DNA of 64,000 nt from Sycon ciliatum (Eukaryota > Porifera > Calcarea > Leucosolenida > Sycettidae). Position numbers and translations under genes: made by a program. The notes under the pieces were generated by a model. That model saw only the letters and a program-made list of their open reading frames with translations, was not told where the DNA came from and ran no database searches. Each line of letters starts with the position of its first letter. The first letter of the stretch is position 1. The stretch is taken from contig NC_088645.1 in NCBI RefSeq assembly GCF_964019385.1, positions 36,008,303 to 36,072,302 of the forward strand, in the 5' to 3' direction. Shown here piece after piece: positions 11,229-21,699 of the stretch.

Positions 11229-11573
11229 TTAAGTTACATTGTTAACACCTCGACGAGGAGTAAAACCAAACAATTGTAGCGACAACACATTTTCTTTCTG
11301 TACGCAAAGTTCAGGATCTAACTTACGGATATACAAAGCTTCTAACACAGCCAGATGCAACGCACATCTACCACGTGACAATATTGAGAACACATTATCA
11401 CTGTACAACTCACGACAATTGGTACGGGCTGACAGATTTTGCTTGATTGACGAAGTGCGATTCTTATGCCCCGTTGGGTGTTGTCTCCTCCAATGTCCCG
11501 TCATCTCGCCTCTTCGCGGCATCACCACTATCCGTCTCTTTGCTTTTCCGCGGCCTTCCACGTTTTCTGACAC
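11229..11573 (-). pseudogene. Penelope-like element (PLE) protein, C-terminal tail
   Basis: A minus-strand open frame of about 114 residues contains SSIKQNLSARTNCRELYSDN and then LAVLEALYIRKLDPELCVQK. The wording EALYIRKLDPELCVQKEN followed by LQLF is typical of the extreme C-terminus of RT-plus-GIY-YIG proteins of Penelope-like elements. The reverse transcriptase itself is absent. The segment sits between inverted arms 10970-11122 and 11829-11985 that each carry a hammerhead-like motif. Family assignment rests on pattern memory and should be confirmed by search. Confidence 0.68.
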
Positions 11574-11875
11574 TAGCCGTTGTGTGCGCGATGCCTAGTG
11601 TCCTTTCAGCTACGTCTCCTCAATGGCGGATTTCTATTGAGCTTCTCACTCCAACTTGTCCGGTGTTCGATATTGAGGTTCATTCTCGTGGTCTACCACG
11701 TTTTCGAATATTGACTGTTGTTGTCACTTCCGTTGTCGTTGTACGTGCGTCTCACCAGTCCGTATTTTTACTTGGCTTCGCGTAACCCTTCCCGACGCAG
11801 ACAGATCCTTTGTCAATTTCGGTGCTTTACGCTATATAAGTTTTAGCCTTTCCAATTTGAGCCATTCCCTGTAAA

Positions 11876-11909
11876 ATCCTTGATGAGAAGGGACCGAAAA
11901 CGTTCGGAT
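11876..11909 (+). ncRNA. Degenerate hammerhead-like motif in the right arm of the PLE fragment
   Basis: ATCC, TTGATGA, GAAAACGTTC, GGAT, the inverted twin of 11043-11077. A TATA-like GCTATATAAG lies about 45 bases upstream. Confidence 0.5.
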
Positions 11910-12992
11910 ACTTTGACAAGTGCCTTATTTTGACTGGATGTGTGTTTGCGTGGATACTTACGACCCAACACGTACCTTCGTTATTAAAGTATTATCCGCC
12001 TCCGACCTCTTGTAAAAATTATTATTATTATCATTATTTTATATATCTAGTGAAGCAGTTTTCAATCGCTGTAGTTGTCCTGAAGCGATGTCAACGCAAA
12101 AGAGCAGCGCTGCCTTCTCTGCGTCATGAAAGCCCTTTGGAGAGCAGCACGTCGTAAGGCATAGACAATATTTACGACTTCCAGTTGTTGTTCAGTCCCA
12201 AACTTCTTTGCGCATGAGCTAGTATGGCTTGACAAGCCATAGAGATCCGCGAAGGGCGCCAACCACCTGGAAGAAGCCGTCTTCAATCAAATCTTTGCAC
12301 TTTGCCTTGCACAGGCTTGGATCAAATTTCGAGAGAAGGTGGGTTTCTTCAACGCTATTGTTGATCCTGGAGCGGACCAGGGATCATTTTTGAGTTACTC
12401 TCGGTAGAGAAGGAGAAAAAAGAGAAAAAATGAACTTCGAATTACGAGTAGAGTAACTCCATCTCACTTCCAAATAAGCGCTCGAAGGACATAGTCACTG
12501 TACTGTAAACTTCTCTTCTGTACAAAGGCAGAGTTCGAATTATCCAGCGGGCGCACTTTTCGTACTTCGAATTATGCATTCGAATTTGACTCGAAGTGAC
12601 TTGCAGAAGATCGGTACCACGAAAAATTACGAATTACACGGAATGTTCAAATTACACCGTATTCGAATTAGAGGGAGTCTACCTGTATTCTCATTGATCA
12701 TTCCGTTATGTCCGCTTCGCTTATACTATTATTTTATCGCCGAAATAACCTCCTCGTCGCCTATTCATATAAGATAAACAATCTGAAACCCTCGTTGTTG
12801 TCCACTAACGAGGGTAGGTTATTATTTATTTTTCCTATTTTCGAACACAATATTTTTTGGCTACCGTTCTGCTTTCATTTCGCGTGAATTTTTCAACTAC
12901 AACTAGTAGTAGTATAAAATATACTTTTTCGTGCAAATTTTCGCATTTTGAATAGTTTGGTATTTTGGTTAAAAAAAACGAGTAGACCTGTA

Positions 12993-15900
12993 CAGGGTCC
13001 GCACACAGACATACATTAGAAGTTCAAGTATATTTCGGGGCACAAAAAACCAAGATTTAAGGACTTTTCAAGGATATTTTCAAGCGACCAACCGTACAGC
13101 AAACAACCGCACAGCAACTATTAAAATACGAACAGCACGTAACGTTACGGCGGAAAATACACACTAAAGACCTACGGAGCGATTTTATTACAGGCACCGT
13201 ACATGTGACTGAGCATCAAGAGCATTAAAAGAGAGTCACAGCGTGATGACCATAATTAAAAGATATTATAAGAAGACCATGAAGATAAAAATAAAATTAG
13301 ACTAACAAAAGAAAAAAAATGAAAAGGCAATTGGTGGGAGAGCCACAGTAAAGAGAGAAAACCCAAAAAAAACACTAAAAGACAATGCTAGCTCAGTTCT
13401 TTTGAGCATTAACAAGGCTGTCCAATTCAGACACAACAGAAGCCAGCTCAGCAGCCTTCGTTTTCATCGTACGACGCATGCTGTTGGACTTGGACACCCA
13501 AGTAAGGTCGCCGGTCTGCTCCGCTTTCTCTGAGAACTCATCTGCAGATAAAGAGAGCGATGAGATGGTGTCCTCCAGTTGCTTCTTTTTCTTTCTGCAC
13601 GCGCCAACCTCCTCCTCCGCAGCCTTCCGCTTCCTGGACTGAGCAGTGTCCTGTTCCTCTCTGCGCTGGTTGTCCAGGTGCCGCTGGTATACCTGGCGTG
13701 CAGAGCTGGCAGCCAGGAGGATAGCAGGTGATGAGACATCAACATGCTCAATGCCACCAACTGCAGCAACGTGGTCGCAAATTGAGCGCCGTGCAACAAA
13801 CCCAGCTTCTGACAGATTGTCAGCCTCCACCTGGCGGTTCACGCTGAAACCTCTCTCGACAGTAGCCTGCCCATGCGAGAGTAGCAGGAGGTCACGGACA
13901 AGTTTCCATAGCTTCGCATACCTGGGGTTGCTGGCCATGTCGGTCCAAAGCAGGTGGTCAATGCGTGCATCTGCTGAGGTCGGATCGAATGCAGCATATG
14001 CAGACCTCTTCAGAGGGATGACCGAGGAGAGGAAGTCGCTGTACTCTTTCAGGATGTCTTCACAACCGAATTCTCCGCCTTCGACTCTTCCTGCTTCATT
14101 AAAAGCAGCACAAACACGCTTCATCAGCTTCATGCACTCTTCCTTCCCCGAAGACACAGCCATCTTGCGTGGGTCAAGGCAGGAGGCAGAACGAACCAGT
14201 GGAAAGGAGAGTGGCGACTTTTCCTTTAACTTCACTACCAGTGCAACAACAAAGTCCCTGCACTGGGCTCTCAGGTCGCGGCACTGGAGCTGGCTGATCT
14301 TCTTGCCACTGACGAGGTGCCGTGCATGCTCCTCTGCAGCAAATCCCATGTTCACCTTGGTCACTGGCAGAAGAACTGACTCATCAGTGACATCGATGGC
14401 CATCAGGCGAACCGTGGACGAGCTGGCACTGAGGGTATCCTGCTTCACAATGCGGCTCAGGAGGCTACGTAGCATGGACTCCAGGGCACTATGCAGGAAT
14501 GGCACCATCGGGCAGTCAGTCTGGAACTTGACAAGGAACGGCTGCACCTCCCTAGCAATCGAAGCAAAGCACTTCACCTTGACAAGAACAGCCGGATCCT
14601 TGGACCATCTTCGAATTACGTCGTATGAGTCACAACCCGGGGCCTTCAGGGTTTTGTCCTCGACACGAGCAACGAAAACCAGGATGCTGCTCCACACGCT
14701 CACCGCCCTCTCTGCGACAGGCAGATTTTCCACCCATCGGTGCTGGCAAAATTTCAGGGGAAAGACACTGGACTCTGTGACTCTTGTGAAGTCCTCCCGT
14801 CTTGCAGGGCTGTCCCGGAAGCAATAGTAGAGAGCCTTCAACAGCGCTACCACACCCCACCCAGACTTTCTTGCACCATCCTGGAAAGCTCTGTGCACAA
14901 CGTGTAGGCCACAGCTGCCGATGTCAACGATGGATTTATTGTTTGTGCGCTGGAGCTCTTCCTTCAGCAACCGGTGAAATTTCCAATTTACCGCTGGTCC
15001 ATCCATGGACACCTGGACCAGTTTGCTGAGGCCGAGTTGATCGGTTGCGGCATGGAAATGGTCCAGCAGATCGTCGGCTGTTGAGTGTCCCAGATACACT
15101 GATGTAAGGTAGCGAGTTGCTACAGAGGCGCAATCCACACCGGAACTCCAAAGACGTACGTGAACGTCCATCTGTTTTGTTTTCGTCTTGAAGTTGTGGC
15201 TCTCGTCGAATAGCACCACGAATGACTCCGCCTTGTTCACTTTCTTCTGCAGCAGGTCTTGGAAGTACGTACCTAGGCCATAAGTACAGAGATAGCCGCA
15301 TTTGCGTTCACCACAAGAGAATTTGGCTGCAATTTCACTGTCTGGGAACATCCTGCTCACCAGAGGGCCAACGTTGCTACTTGAACTATAGGAATAGTGC
15401 GAAGTGCACACTTTGAGTGCCCACAATACTTCTGCTTGCAAGCAGTCCATGCGAGTGATACGCGATGATAGTGTTGGGGTAGCTGTTGGGGTAGCGTTGT
15501 GGGAACTCACCAGTGGCAGATCACTGCGTGGTGGCGCTGGGCTAGTACTAGTACTAGTACTGCTGCTGGCACTGGCGCTGCTGCTGGCACTGGCGCTGCT
15601 GCTGGCACTGGCGCTGGCACTGGCGCTGCTGCTAACTGTCGACGACGGAACGAAAAAACGATTCACTGTCAAAGCTGGAGTACTCCGCTCCACAGCTTCA
15701 CAATGCTTTTTCCCCTTCGCGTGACTCTTGACTGAGGAGATACCGCCGCCCGAAATATCAAAATCTGACCTGCAGAGTGAGCATCGTGCTCTGAATTCAT
15801 CGCTGGGAATAGCTACTAGCCACTTGCGAAACTCCGGTGTTGACAGCCAAGCGTCACGAAAATGACATTTTCCCTTCGGAGGCATCTCCGCCACAACTGC

Positions 15901-16437
15901 TCCGACGCACGGCGAGTTACGAGAAAATCCACACCATGTACCAGCGAACTACTCAATCTGCGGTGAACTACAAAAAGAAGAGCCAGTAGAGGCTAGGCTA
16001 AAACTACTTACCACTTGAAGAGCGCGAGCAACTAAAGTAGTTACTCGAAAAATTCAAAAATGTGTAGTTTCGACTCGTCGACACAGGACCACTGCCGTAC
16101 TTCCCGCTAGTACTGTATGTAGCATGTATGCAGCTAGTACTACGCTCGTACAGTGCAGGCGCGAACGGCAAGATCAAGCCGAGCAGGCCGCGCAGTCTTC
16201 GTTTCGCGTGCGCTTGTGAATTTGAAGTACGACTCGTACACAACAGTTGATCACAGTGGCATGCTTGGCACAGACTGTACATCACAGGGTACACTGACGC
16301 CGCCAAAAAACTGAATTTCAAGGATATTTCAGGACAAACCATGTATTTTAACAAGATTTACGGTTTTTTCAGTATATTCTTTACTGGGAATTTTTTTTAG
16401 GTATATTTTAGGGTTTTCAAGGGCTGTGCGGACCCTG
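12993..16437 (-). mobile_element. Complete hAT transposon around the intact transposase
   Basis: The left end starts CAGGGTCCGCACA and the right end finishes TGTGCGGACCCTG, a perfect 13-bp inverted pair with the CAGGG start typical of hAT. Both sides are flanked by CTGTA (12988-12992 and 16438-16442). That is shorter than the 8-bp duplication expected of hAT, so the duplication is degraded, or this family differs, or the match is chance. The subterminal sequences are AT-rich with TTTCAAGGATAT-like repeats on both sides. Confidence 0.83.
13393..15894 (-). CDS. hAT superfamily transposase, intact
   Basis: A single exon of 833 codons on the minus strand. Residues 38-64 form a BED-type zinc finger (C38-x2-C41-x16-H58-x5-H64). 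A low-complexity Ser/Ala run follows at about 88-120. The core contains VVLFDESHNF and VSMDGPAVNW, which probably hold the first two catalytic acidic residues, and the C-terminal third contains LLWTDM and SHGQATVERGFSVNRQ, the hAT dimerisation region. A lysine-rich coiled-coil tail ends the protein. The transposase would cut and join DNA at the TIRs found at 12993 and 16437. An in-frame second Met (MPPKGK, residue 4) is an alternative start. No stop or frameshift is present, so it may be recent or domesticated. Confidence 0.88.
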   Translation of the reverse strand: MAEMPPKGKCHFRDAWLSTPEFRKWLVAIPSDEFRARCSLCRSDFDISGGGISSVKSHAKGKKHCEAVERSTPALTVNRFFVPSSTVSSSASASASASSSASASSSASASSSTSTSTSPAPPRSDLPLVSSHNATPTATPTLSSRITRMDCLQAEVLWALKVCTSHYSYSSSSNVGPLVSRMFPDSEIAAKFSCGERKCGYLCTYGLGTYFQDLLQKKVNKAESFVVLFDESHNFKTKTKQMDVHVRLWSSGVDCASVATRYLTSVYLGHSTADDLLDHFHAATDQLGLSKLVQVSMDGPAVNWKFHRLLKEELQRTNNKSIVDIGSCGLHVVHRAFQDGARKSGWGVVALLKALYYCFRDSPARREDFTRVTESSVFPLKFCQHRWVENLPVAERAVSVWSSILVFVARVEDKTLKAPGCDSYDVIRRWSKDPAVLVKVKCFASIAREVQPFLVKFQTDCPMVPFLHSALESMLRSLLSRIVKQDTLSASSSTVRLMAIDVTDESVLLPVTKVNMGFAAEEHARHLVSGKKISQLQCRDLRAQCRDFVVALVVKLKEKSPLSFPLVRSASCLDPRKMAVSSGKEECMKLMKRVCAAFNEAGRVEGGEFGCEDILKEYSDFLSSVIPLKRSAYAAFDPTSADARIDHLLWTDMASNPRYAKLWKLVRDLLLLSHGQATVERGFSVNRQVEADNLSEAGFVARRSICDHVAAVGGIEHVDVSSPAILLAASSARQVYQRHLDNQRREEQDTAQSRKRKAAEEEVGACRKKKKQLEDTISSLSLSADEFSEKAEQTGDLTWVSKSNSMRRTMKTKAAELASVVSELDSLVNAQKN

Positions 16438-16454
16438 CTGTACTGAGAGGTTCA

Positions 16455-19100
16455 TTGTTATCCACACATCCTCACACAACAGTGGGTTACAGTGTCTGCT
16501 TTAGGATTTCAAACCAACCGGGTACACGTGTAGATCTACCTGGCACAACTCTTGCAACCGGGTCAGTCCCGGGTACAAGACTTAATCGCGGCTATTGTAC
16601 ATCAGAGAGCATTAGGACCAACAGCAGGTCAAACTGACTGTCCTATACGGACCCTTCTCGATCGTGTCCACAGAGGCGAGTTCGTGGACTTCGATTTCCT
16701 GCTGCCCGATACAGTTGCAGTCAGTGCAGCTCCGGTGACGTTCCAACTCCGTAGCCCCTCATATGTTGCTCTTCGAGCGCACTAGCATTTATTTGAATCC
16801 GAACCCAGAACTGCGCTTCGTAGGCTGCATGACGGTAGCACAGTGTTCATGAATGGTCTGTGTTCCACTGTTCCTCACCGCGTTTCACGAGTGCCTGTGG
16901 ACGTATTTGGCCACGATCGTCGCGGCCAATTGCCAGTTCTTGCCACCTAGAAACTGGACGTTATCAATACTCAATCTGCGGACAACTGTTTCGTCCTTTG
17001 TGGACTCATCAGTGCAGCACAGAGGGAATTAAGCCGAACCTGATAGCAATGGAAAATAAAAATCTCCAAAGCCAGGTTATCAATATCAACTTGTGGCAAC
17101 TGCGCCTCACGGTGTACTGGAACAGCACGACCCGCCTGCCAGCAGTGCAGCTCAGTGCACCCGCCAGCATTTCCATGCGCATTTCGTCCTACTCACCAGT
17201 ACAGATCCGCATCACGTACCGCAACCGTATGCCGCTACTACGAGTACGGCGCTTGCACGTGTCAGCTCAGGCAGTGCTGCCTCCAGTGCCGACAGGAGCA
17301 CCCTAGGGCTAAGTGTAAGGCATCATCAGTAACTGTGTAAGCACTCAGTTTCTCACTTCTCAAAATTACTGGATTCACATCCTGATCCTATGCTCCGGAA
17401 GTATGTTGCACATGGTCGTAATTGTGGTGTTGTGCTAGGTTTCATCGGCAACCACTCAACTAACTGGGATCCATTGAATTTAACACGGTCACATGCTAAC
17501 CCAGATTATATTTCTGCGCAACGATCCGTTTCTTGCAGCAGGCTTGAAACAGCTGGCCCGTGTTCTTCACCCCCTTTCTCGTCTCTGTGCTGTTCCGGCG
17601 TAGATGCGGTTCCTAGACTAACGGGAAGTTACACACGACACACCCTTTGTAAAGCCTGGAGGGTCGAAGTGTCAACGATTACATTCCAGCAGACCGTATC
17701 TCTCCACAATGTCAAGATGACAATGCTGCAACATGATTAGACAATTGCTCGCCCCGCTGTACCTTGCTAAGCTCAATGTTAAAAGTTCATTCTGCCGAAT
17801 TCCCGTCTGCCCGGAGGAGTGGCCCTTGTAGATCCGCTGGCAGGATCACTGAATACTGTTATGAGAGCGTTCTGCCCTTCAGGCTGTACTACGCTCCAGG
17901 CCAGCTATATGGAACTCTGTCGCATCCGCCAGTGAATGGATTGTGTGCGGGCAGTTCGCACTCCCACGCCTGTTGCATTACGGGGAATACCTCAATTAAC
18001 GTTACTTCCTCAATGCATGCTCTGGACTTGTGTTAGCTCGCCAGCAACTCGCTATTCTGCTCCGAGTGTTTACATACCTCGGTGTTTCTCTGACCCCAGC
18101 AAAAGTGGAGGGTCCAGCTCAAGTCCTGACGTTATTGGCATCTTCCCATTACGGGAAATACCTCGACTAACGTTTCTGTCTCCATGCATGCTCTGGACTT
18201 GTGTTAGCTCGCCAGCAACTCGCTACTCGGCGCCGTGCGTTTACATACCTCGGTGTTTCTCTGGCGTCAGCAAAAGTGCTTCCTCGATGTATGCTCTGGA
18301 CCTGTGTTAGCTCGCCAGCAACTCGCTACTCGGCGCCGCGCGTCTACATACCTCGGTGTTTTTTTTGGCGTCAGCAAAAGTGGAGGGTCCAGCCCACGTC
18401 CTGACGTTTATCAGCGTCATCCTGGACACCCGCGCGCTCACATCAGTCTGCCGATGGACGAACTTGCCAAGCTTCACGACCTACGGGCCACTCTCAACAC
18501 AGCTGCAACTACCCAATGTCAACTCGAGTATCTTCTGGGAAAGCTCTCATTTGCTACAAGAGTGATAGTCCCAGGACGCACATTGCAGATTGTGGTCACT
18601 TGCCAACCAGTACCGGCAGCCGTATTACCTGATCAAGCTCTCCGAAGAGTGCCTCAAATATCTTCGCTGATGGCCTGAGCTCCTGGAATAGTAGAACGGC
18701 CGGTCCTTCTTCCTACAACCTAAGTGGACGCCGTCCCCCAACTTGCTGCTATTCACTGATGCAAGTGGTGCACTTGGCTGGTGCGCAAACAATTGCGACC
18801 GGGGATGGACAGTCAATCAAGCAGACCAGCCAATCGCAAAGAGTGGTTTGCAATTGTGGCAGCACCTGGGAAAGCTAGCGGCACCAGCTGCAGATGCCAA
18901 TTGATCGGCTTTACAGCAACTGCGAAAATCTTGCTCATCAGTTGTGGCTATGGCCTGGCGTTATACACCGGCCACTCGTTTCGAATCAGCTGCCGGACTC
19001 GATACTCAGAGAGGCAGGAAGGTGGAAAGCCACGTCTGCCCGAGTAACATTCAGAGGCCACCAGCAGCCAAAGCATGGGTGGCTGTGACAATGGCCTCAG
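16455..19100 (+). pseudogene. Decayed DIRS/Ngaro-type retrotransposon (gag, RT, RNase H traces)
   Basis: Fragments lie in order on the plus strand in shifting frames. At about 17238-17320 a Cys/His-rich gag tail reads CRYYEYGACTC then CCLQCRQEHPRAKC. At 17755-17815 comes reverse transcriptase motif A, LAKLNVKSSF-x-IPVCPEEWPL, with Asn in place of the catalytic Asp. At 18060-18440 come YLGVSLAPAKVEGPAQVLTF and an ILDT remnant, then LPMDELAKLHDLRATLNTAA and LEYLLGKLSFATRV-x-PGR. At 18753-18790 comes LFTDASGALGW, the RNase H start. This order and wording match the RT of DIRS/Ngaro and related elements. No tyrosine recombinase was recognised. Many frameshifts and stops make it inactive. Confidence 0.72.
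18007..18412 (+). repeat. Imperfect tandem triplication inside the dead retrotransposon
   Basis: The stretch ATGCATGCTCTGGACTTGTG to CTCGGTGTTTCTCTGGCGTC recurs three times, starting near 18014, 18183 and 18290. Spacing is unequal (about 169 and 107 bp) because one copy carries extra sequence. It duplicates part of the RT reading frame (LARQQLATR then TYLGVSLA), so it arose after insertion or during faulty reverse transcription. Confidence 0.8.
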
Positions 19101-19246
19101 CCCATGATATCGAGTTCTGTTAGTCAATCGTTACCGAGCTTGCACTGCTTACAAGTTTCACAGGTAGCTGCACTTTGTGATCCGCTCTGGGAGTGCCGAT
19201 TTATGGAATATATGCTCTCAACTGGTTATGCATCTCTATATATCTA

Positions 19247-19630
19247 GCATTTGGCGGCTCTATTCAGAGTCATTGGCAGCTCCATGCGGAGGCATTGGCG
19301 GCTCCATGCGGAGTCATTTGCCAGCTCCATGCGGAGTCATTTGCCGGCTCCATGCGGAGTCATTCGCTGGCTCCATGCGGAGTCATTTGCCGGCTCCATG
19401 CGGAGTCATTCGCCTGCTCCATGCGAAGCCATTTGCCGGCTCCATGCGGAGTCATTTGCCGGCTCCATGCGGAGACATTTGCCGGCTCCATGCGGAGTCA
19501 TTCGCCTGCTCCAAGCGGAGTCATTTGCTGGCTCAGCTGCGAGCCATCTAGCGGCTCCAAGCAGAGCCATTATACCAGTTGCTCGAATCGGCACTCCCAG
19601 CTTAATGCAAAACTCGGTTGCTCTGTTGTG
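19247..19630. repeat. 23-bp satellite block 1
   Basis: The unit CATTTGCCGGCTCCATGCGGAGT recurs about 13 times with variation in the CATTTGCC/CATTCGCC part. Three units equal 69 bases, so all frames stay open for a while and give repetitive peptides; these are by-products. Confidence 0.93.
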
Positions 19631-19691
19631 AGGTGGGGGGGGGGGGGGGGGTGCTAAATGAGCGTTAGCATGCTAACGCGAGTTAGCGAGA

Positions 19692-20195
19692 ATATATGCT
19701 CTCAACTGGTTATGCATCTCTATATATCTAGCATTTGGCGGCTCTATTCAGAGTCATTGGCGGCTCTATGCGGAGTCATTCGGCGGCTCCATGCGGAGTA
19801 ATTGGCAGCCCCATGTGGAGTAATTCGGCGGCTCCATGCGGAGTCATTCGGTGGCTCCATGCGGAGTCATTTGCCGGCTCCATGCGGAGTCATTCGCCGG
19901 CTCCATGCAGAGTCATTCGCCGGCTCCATGCTGAGTCATTTGCCGGCTCCATGCGGAGTCATTCGCCTGCTCCATGCGGAGTCATTTGCCGGCTCCATGC
20001 GGAGACATTTGCCGGCTCCATGCGGAGACATTTGCCGGCTCCATGCGGAGTCATTCGCCTGCTCCAAGCGGAGTCATTTGCTGGCTCAGCTGCGAGCCAT
20101 CTAGCGGCTCCAAGCAGAGCCATTATACCAGTTGCTCGAATCGGCACTCCCAGCTTAATGCAAAACTCGGTTGCTCTGTTGTGAGGTGGGGGGAT
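19692..20195. repeat. 23-bp satellite block 2, duplicate of block 1 with flanks
   Basis: The flank TATGCTCTCAACTGGTTATG and the tail CAGCTTAATGCAAAACTCGG are the same as those of block 1, so the entire block of about 490 bp was duplicated in tandem and then changed in copy number. Confidence 0.92.
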
Positions 20196-20429
20196 GCTAA
20201 CCATACATTTTGCCATGGCATACCTGTCCTAATTTTGTAAAACCTGGCTGAATTTCTATTTCCCTGTTCTTGGACTTTTCTGGCCTCAAATGTGGCAAGG
20301 AGTAATTGCACGGGTCACACAATGCAGGATGTACTGTTGTTTTCACGATAATATCGACAACTACGTGACTCGGAGAGACACCAAAAAGTTAGGGTGCCAG
20401 TTTCCAATGAATGGACTGTAGCTACTTAC

Positions 20430-20555
20430 TGGCGCAAGCTGATTGGAATGGTTGGTAGCCAGGACTACAGCACGCGAAGGAGCCGGGAGTGTTGAAGCAT
20501 GACGTTGATGCCAGGCTGCAGTTGCCGCTCGTGGGCCTAGCGCATTCATCAATAT
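20430..20555 (-). CDS. EGF-like exon, second adjacent-cysteine type
   Basis: A 126-bp exon on the minus strand with acceptor TTATACTGCAG and a consensus donor GTAAGT, phase 1-1. It encodes DIDECARPTSGNCSLASTSC, then FNTPGSFACCSPGYQPFQSACA. Cys4 and Cys5 are adjacent as in the 42.4 kb exon. The intron that follows it on the minus strand (down to about 20205) resembles the intron before the lectin-like exon at 7.8-8.35 kb, which points to duplication inside this gene. Confidence 0.82.
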
Positions 20556-21135
20556 CTGCAGTATAAGCATAGGTTGAACCACTACTGGTGTGTTGTTACC
20601 TTCTCCCCCAGGCCCCCGCCGTACAGCAACGCAAACTCTTGATTGTGCGTCTCATTCCATATCATTATTTTCTTATATTGACAATAAACGACGAGGGCAT
20701 AGGAGGAGAAAGGAAATGCAAGACCCAAACAGAAAGGCGAAGCGAGAAGACACGAAGAAACAACAAAGAACAAGCAGTGATAAAGTGACGCCAAATCGAG
20801 ATGACCATTCAGCGACCAATGCATAGAGAGTACATGACTTAGACCAAGACAACCAGACCACGGACGAATCACACATGGCTCTCACTCCCAGACCAAAACT
20901 AGCGCTGCGCATGCACGACATTCACTTGACAGTCACCCTCACACAGACGGAAGCAGATTCTCACACTCTGACAGCACGTACTCTTACATGCACTACATAC
21001 CATAAGCGTCACACATCACACCATACTCGCATATACACTTAGACCATATAATTACGACATCAGACATCGGACTCTACAAGACAAGAACAAAATACAACGG
21101 GCGCAAATAATACTCGAGCGGAATTTCGTAACATA
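20556..21135. other. Intron sequence, no feature recognised
   Basis: AG-rich on the plus strand; no repeat with a mirrored partner and no exon-like frame found. Confidence 0.35.
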
Positions 21136-21263
21136 CCGTATTTTTTGGAGTATAGTGCGCACCTTTAGTATAACGTGCACCCCCAATCTTCATTGGGGGT
21201 GCGCACTTCTTTAGGGCCTAAAATAGCACATCTAAAGTGCGCACTATACTCCGGAAAATACGG
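21136..21263. mobile_element. 128-bp TIR element, CCGTATTTTTTGGAGTATAG type
   Basis: TIRs CCGTATTTTTTGGAGTATAG and the mirror CTATACTCCGGAAAATACGG, with TA flanks. The centre is CCCCCAATCTTCATTGGGGG, a perfect hairpin. A related larger copy is at 39592-39762. Confidence 0.8.
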
Positions 21264-21404
21264 TACGCAATCAATACGTTACTGCGAGAGTGTGTTAATG
21301 ACCTACACATGTTACCAAGAGTATCAAGCCCCACCACCACCACCACCACATATCCAACAAGAAGATTTACGGAAAGACCAACCAAGCCCCGATCTCGCAA
21401 ACAT

Positions 21405-21625
21405 GTAAAAAGCGTCGCCTCCTGTGGCTGGGGCGCGTTGCCCGCGGGAAGGACCAAACGCGGCCTGCTACAAGGCACTGCAGCGAGCAGTCAATACTTC
21501 GGACATCAAGCGCCCCCGTAGACGACCCCACAAGAGATGGGTCAACAACATCAAAGAAGTCCTCAAGCCTCAGGAATGCCTCAACCTCCCCACCAACAAG
21601 CAATTCCGGTTAACGACCTTTGACA
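21405..21625 (+). pseudogene. LINE C-terminal fragment with frame changes
   Basis: KRRLLWLGRVARGK in one frame continues in another as RPRRRPHKRWVNNIKEVLK and FRLTTFDR. This is the L-x-W-x-G-H-V-x-R...R-G-R-P-x-x-R-W-x-D-x-I tail typical of LINEs. Frameshifted, inactive. Confidence 0.6.
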
Positions 21626-21699
21626 GATGCATGACCCCGTATGATTTGTTTATGCGGGCAATATACGACCTGTTCATATTATCATTATTTACCCCCCCC

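Larger units (their letters stand above)
8760..12685. mobile_element. Large pogo/Tigger-like TIR element filled with later insertions
   Basis: The left end CAGGTAGACTCCCTCTAATTCGAA is mirrored at 12662-12685, and TA flanks both sides (8758-8759, 12686-12687). CAG starts, AATTCGAA sub-ends and TA duplications fit pogo/Tigger elements. No transposase was seen. Outside it, further inverted sequence (AAGCGAAGCG, AATGATCAATGAGAATA) at 8660-8700 and 12688-12730 extends the symmetry, with about 60-85 extra bases on the left. Confidence 0.7.

Noticed and set aside
13646..14827. A 393-codon open frame on the plus strand inside the hAT transposase
   Set aside because: It is the antisense shadow of the transposase gene; it has no domain and a composition explained by the opposite frame.
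19177..20240. Several long repetitive open frames over the 23-bp satellite
   Set aside because: The 23-bp period makes all three frames equivalent and open; the peptides are by-products.
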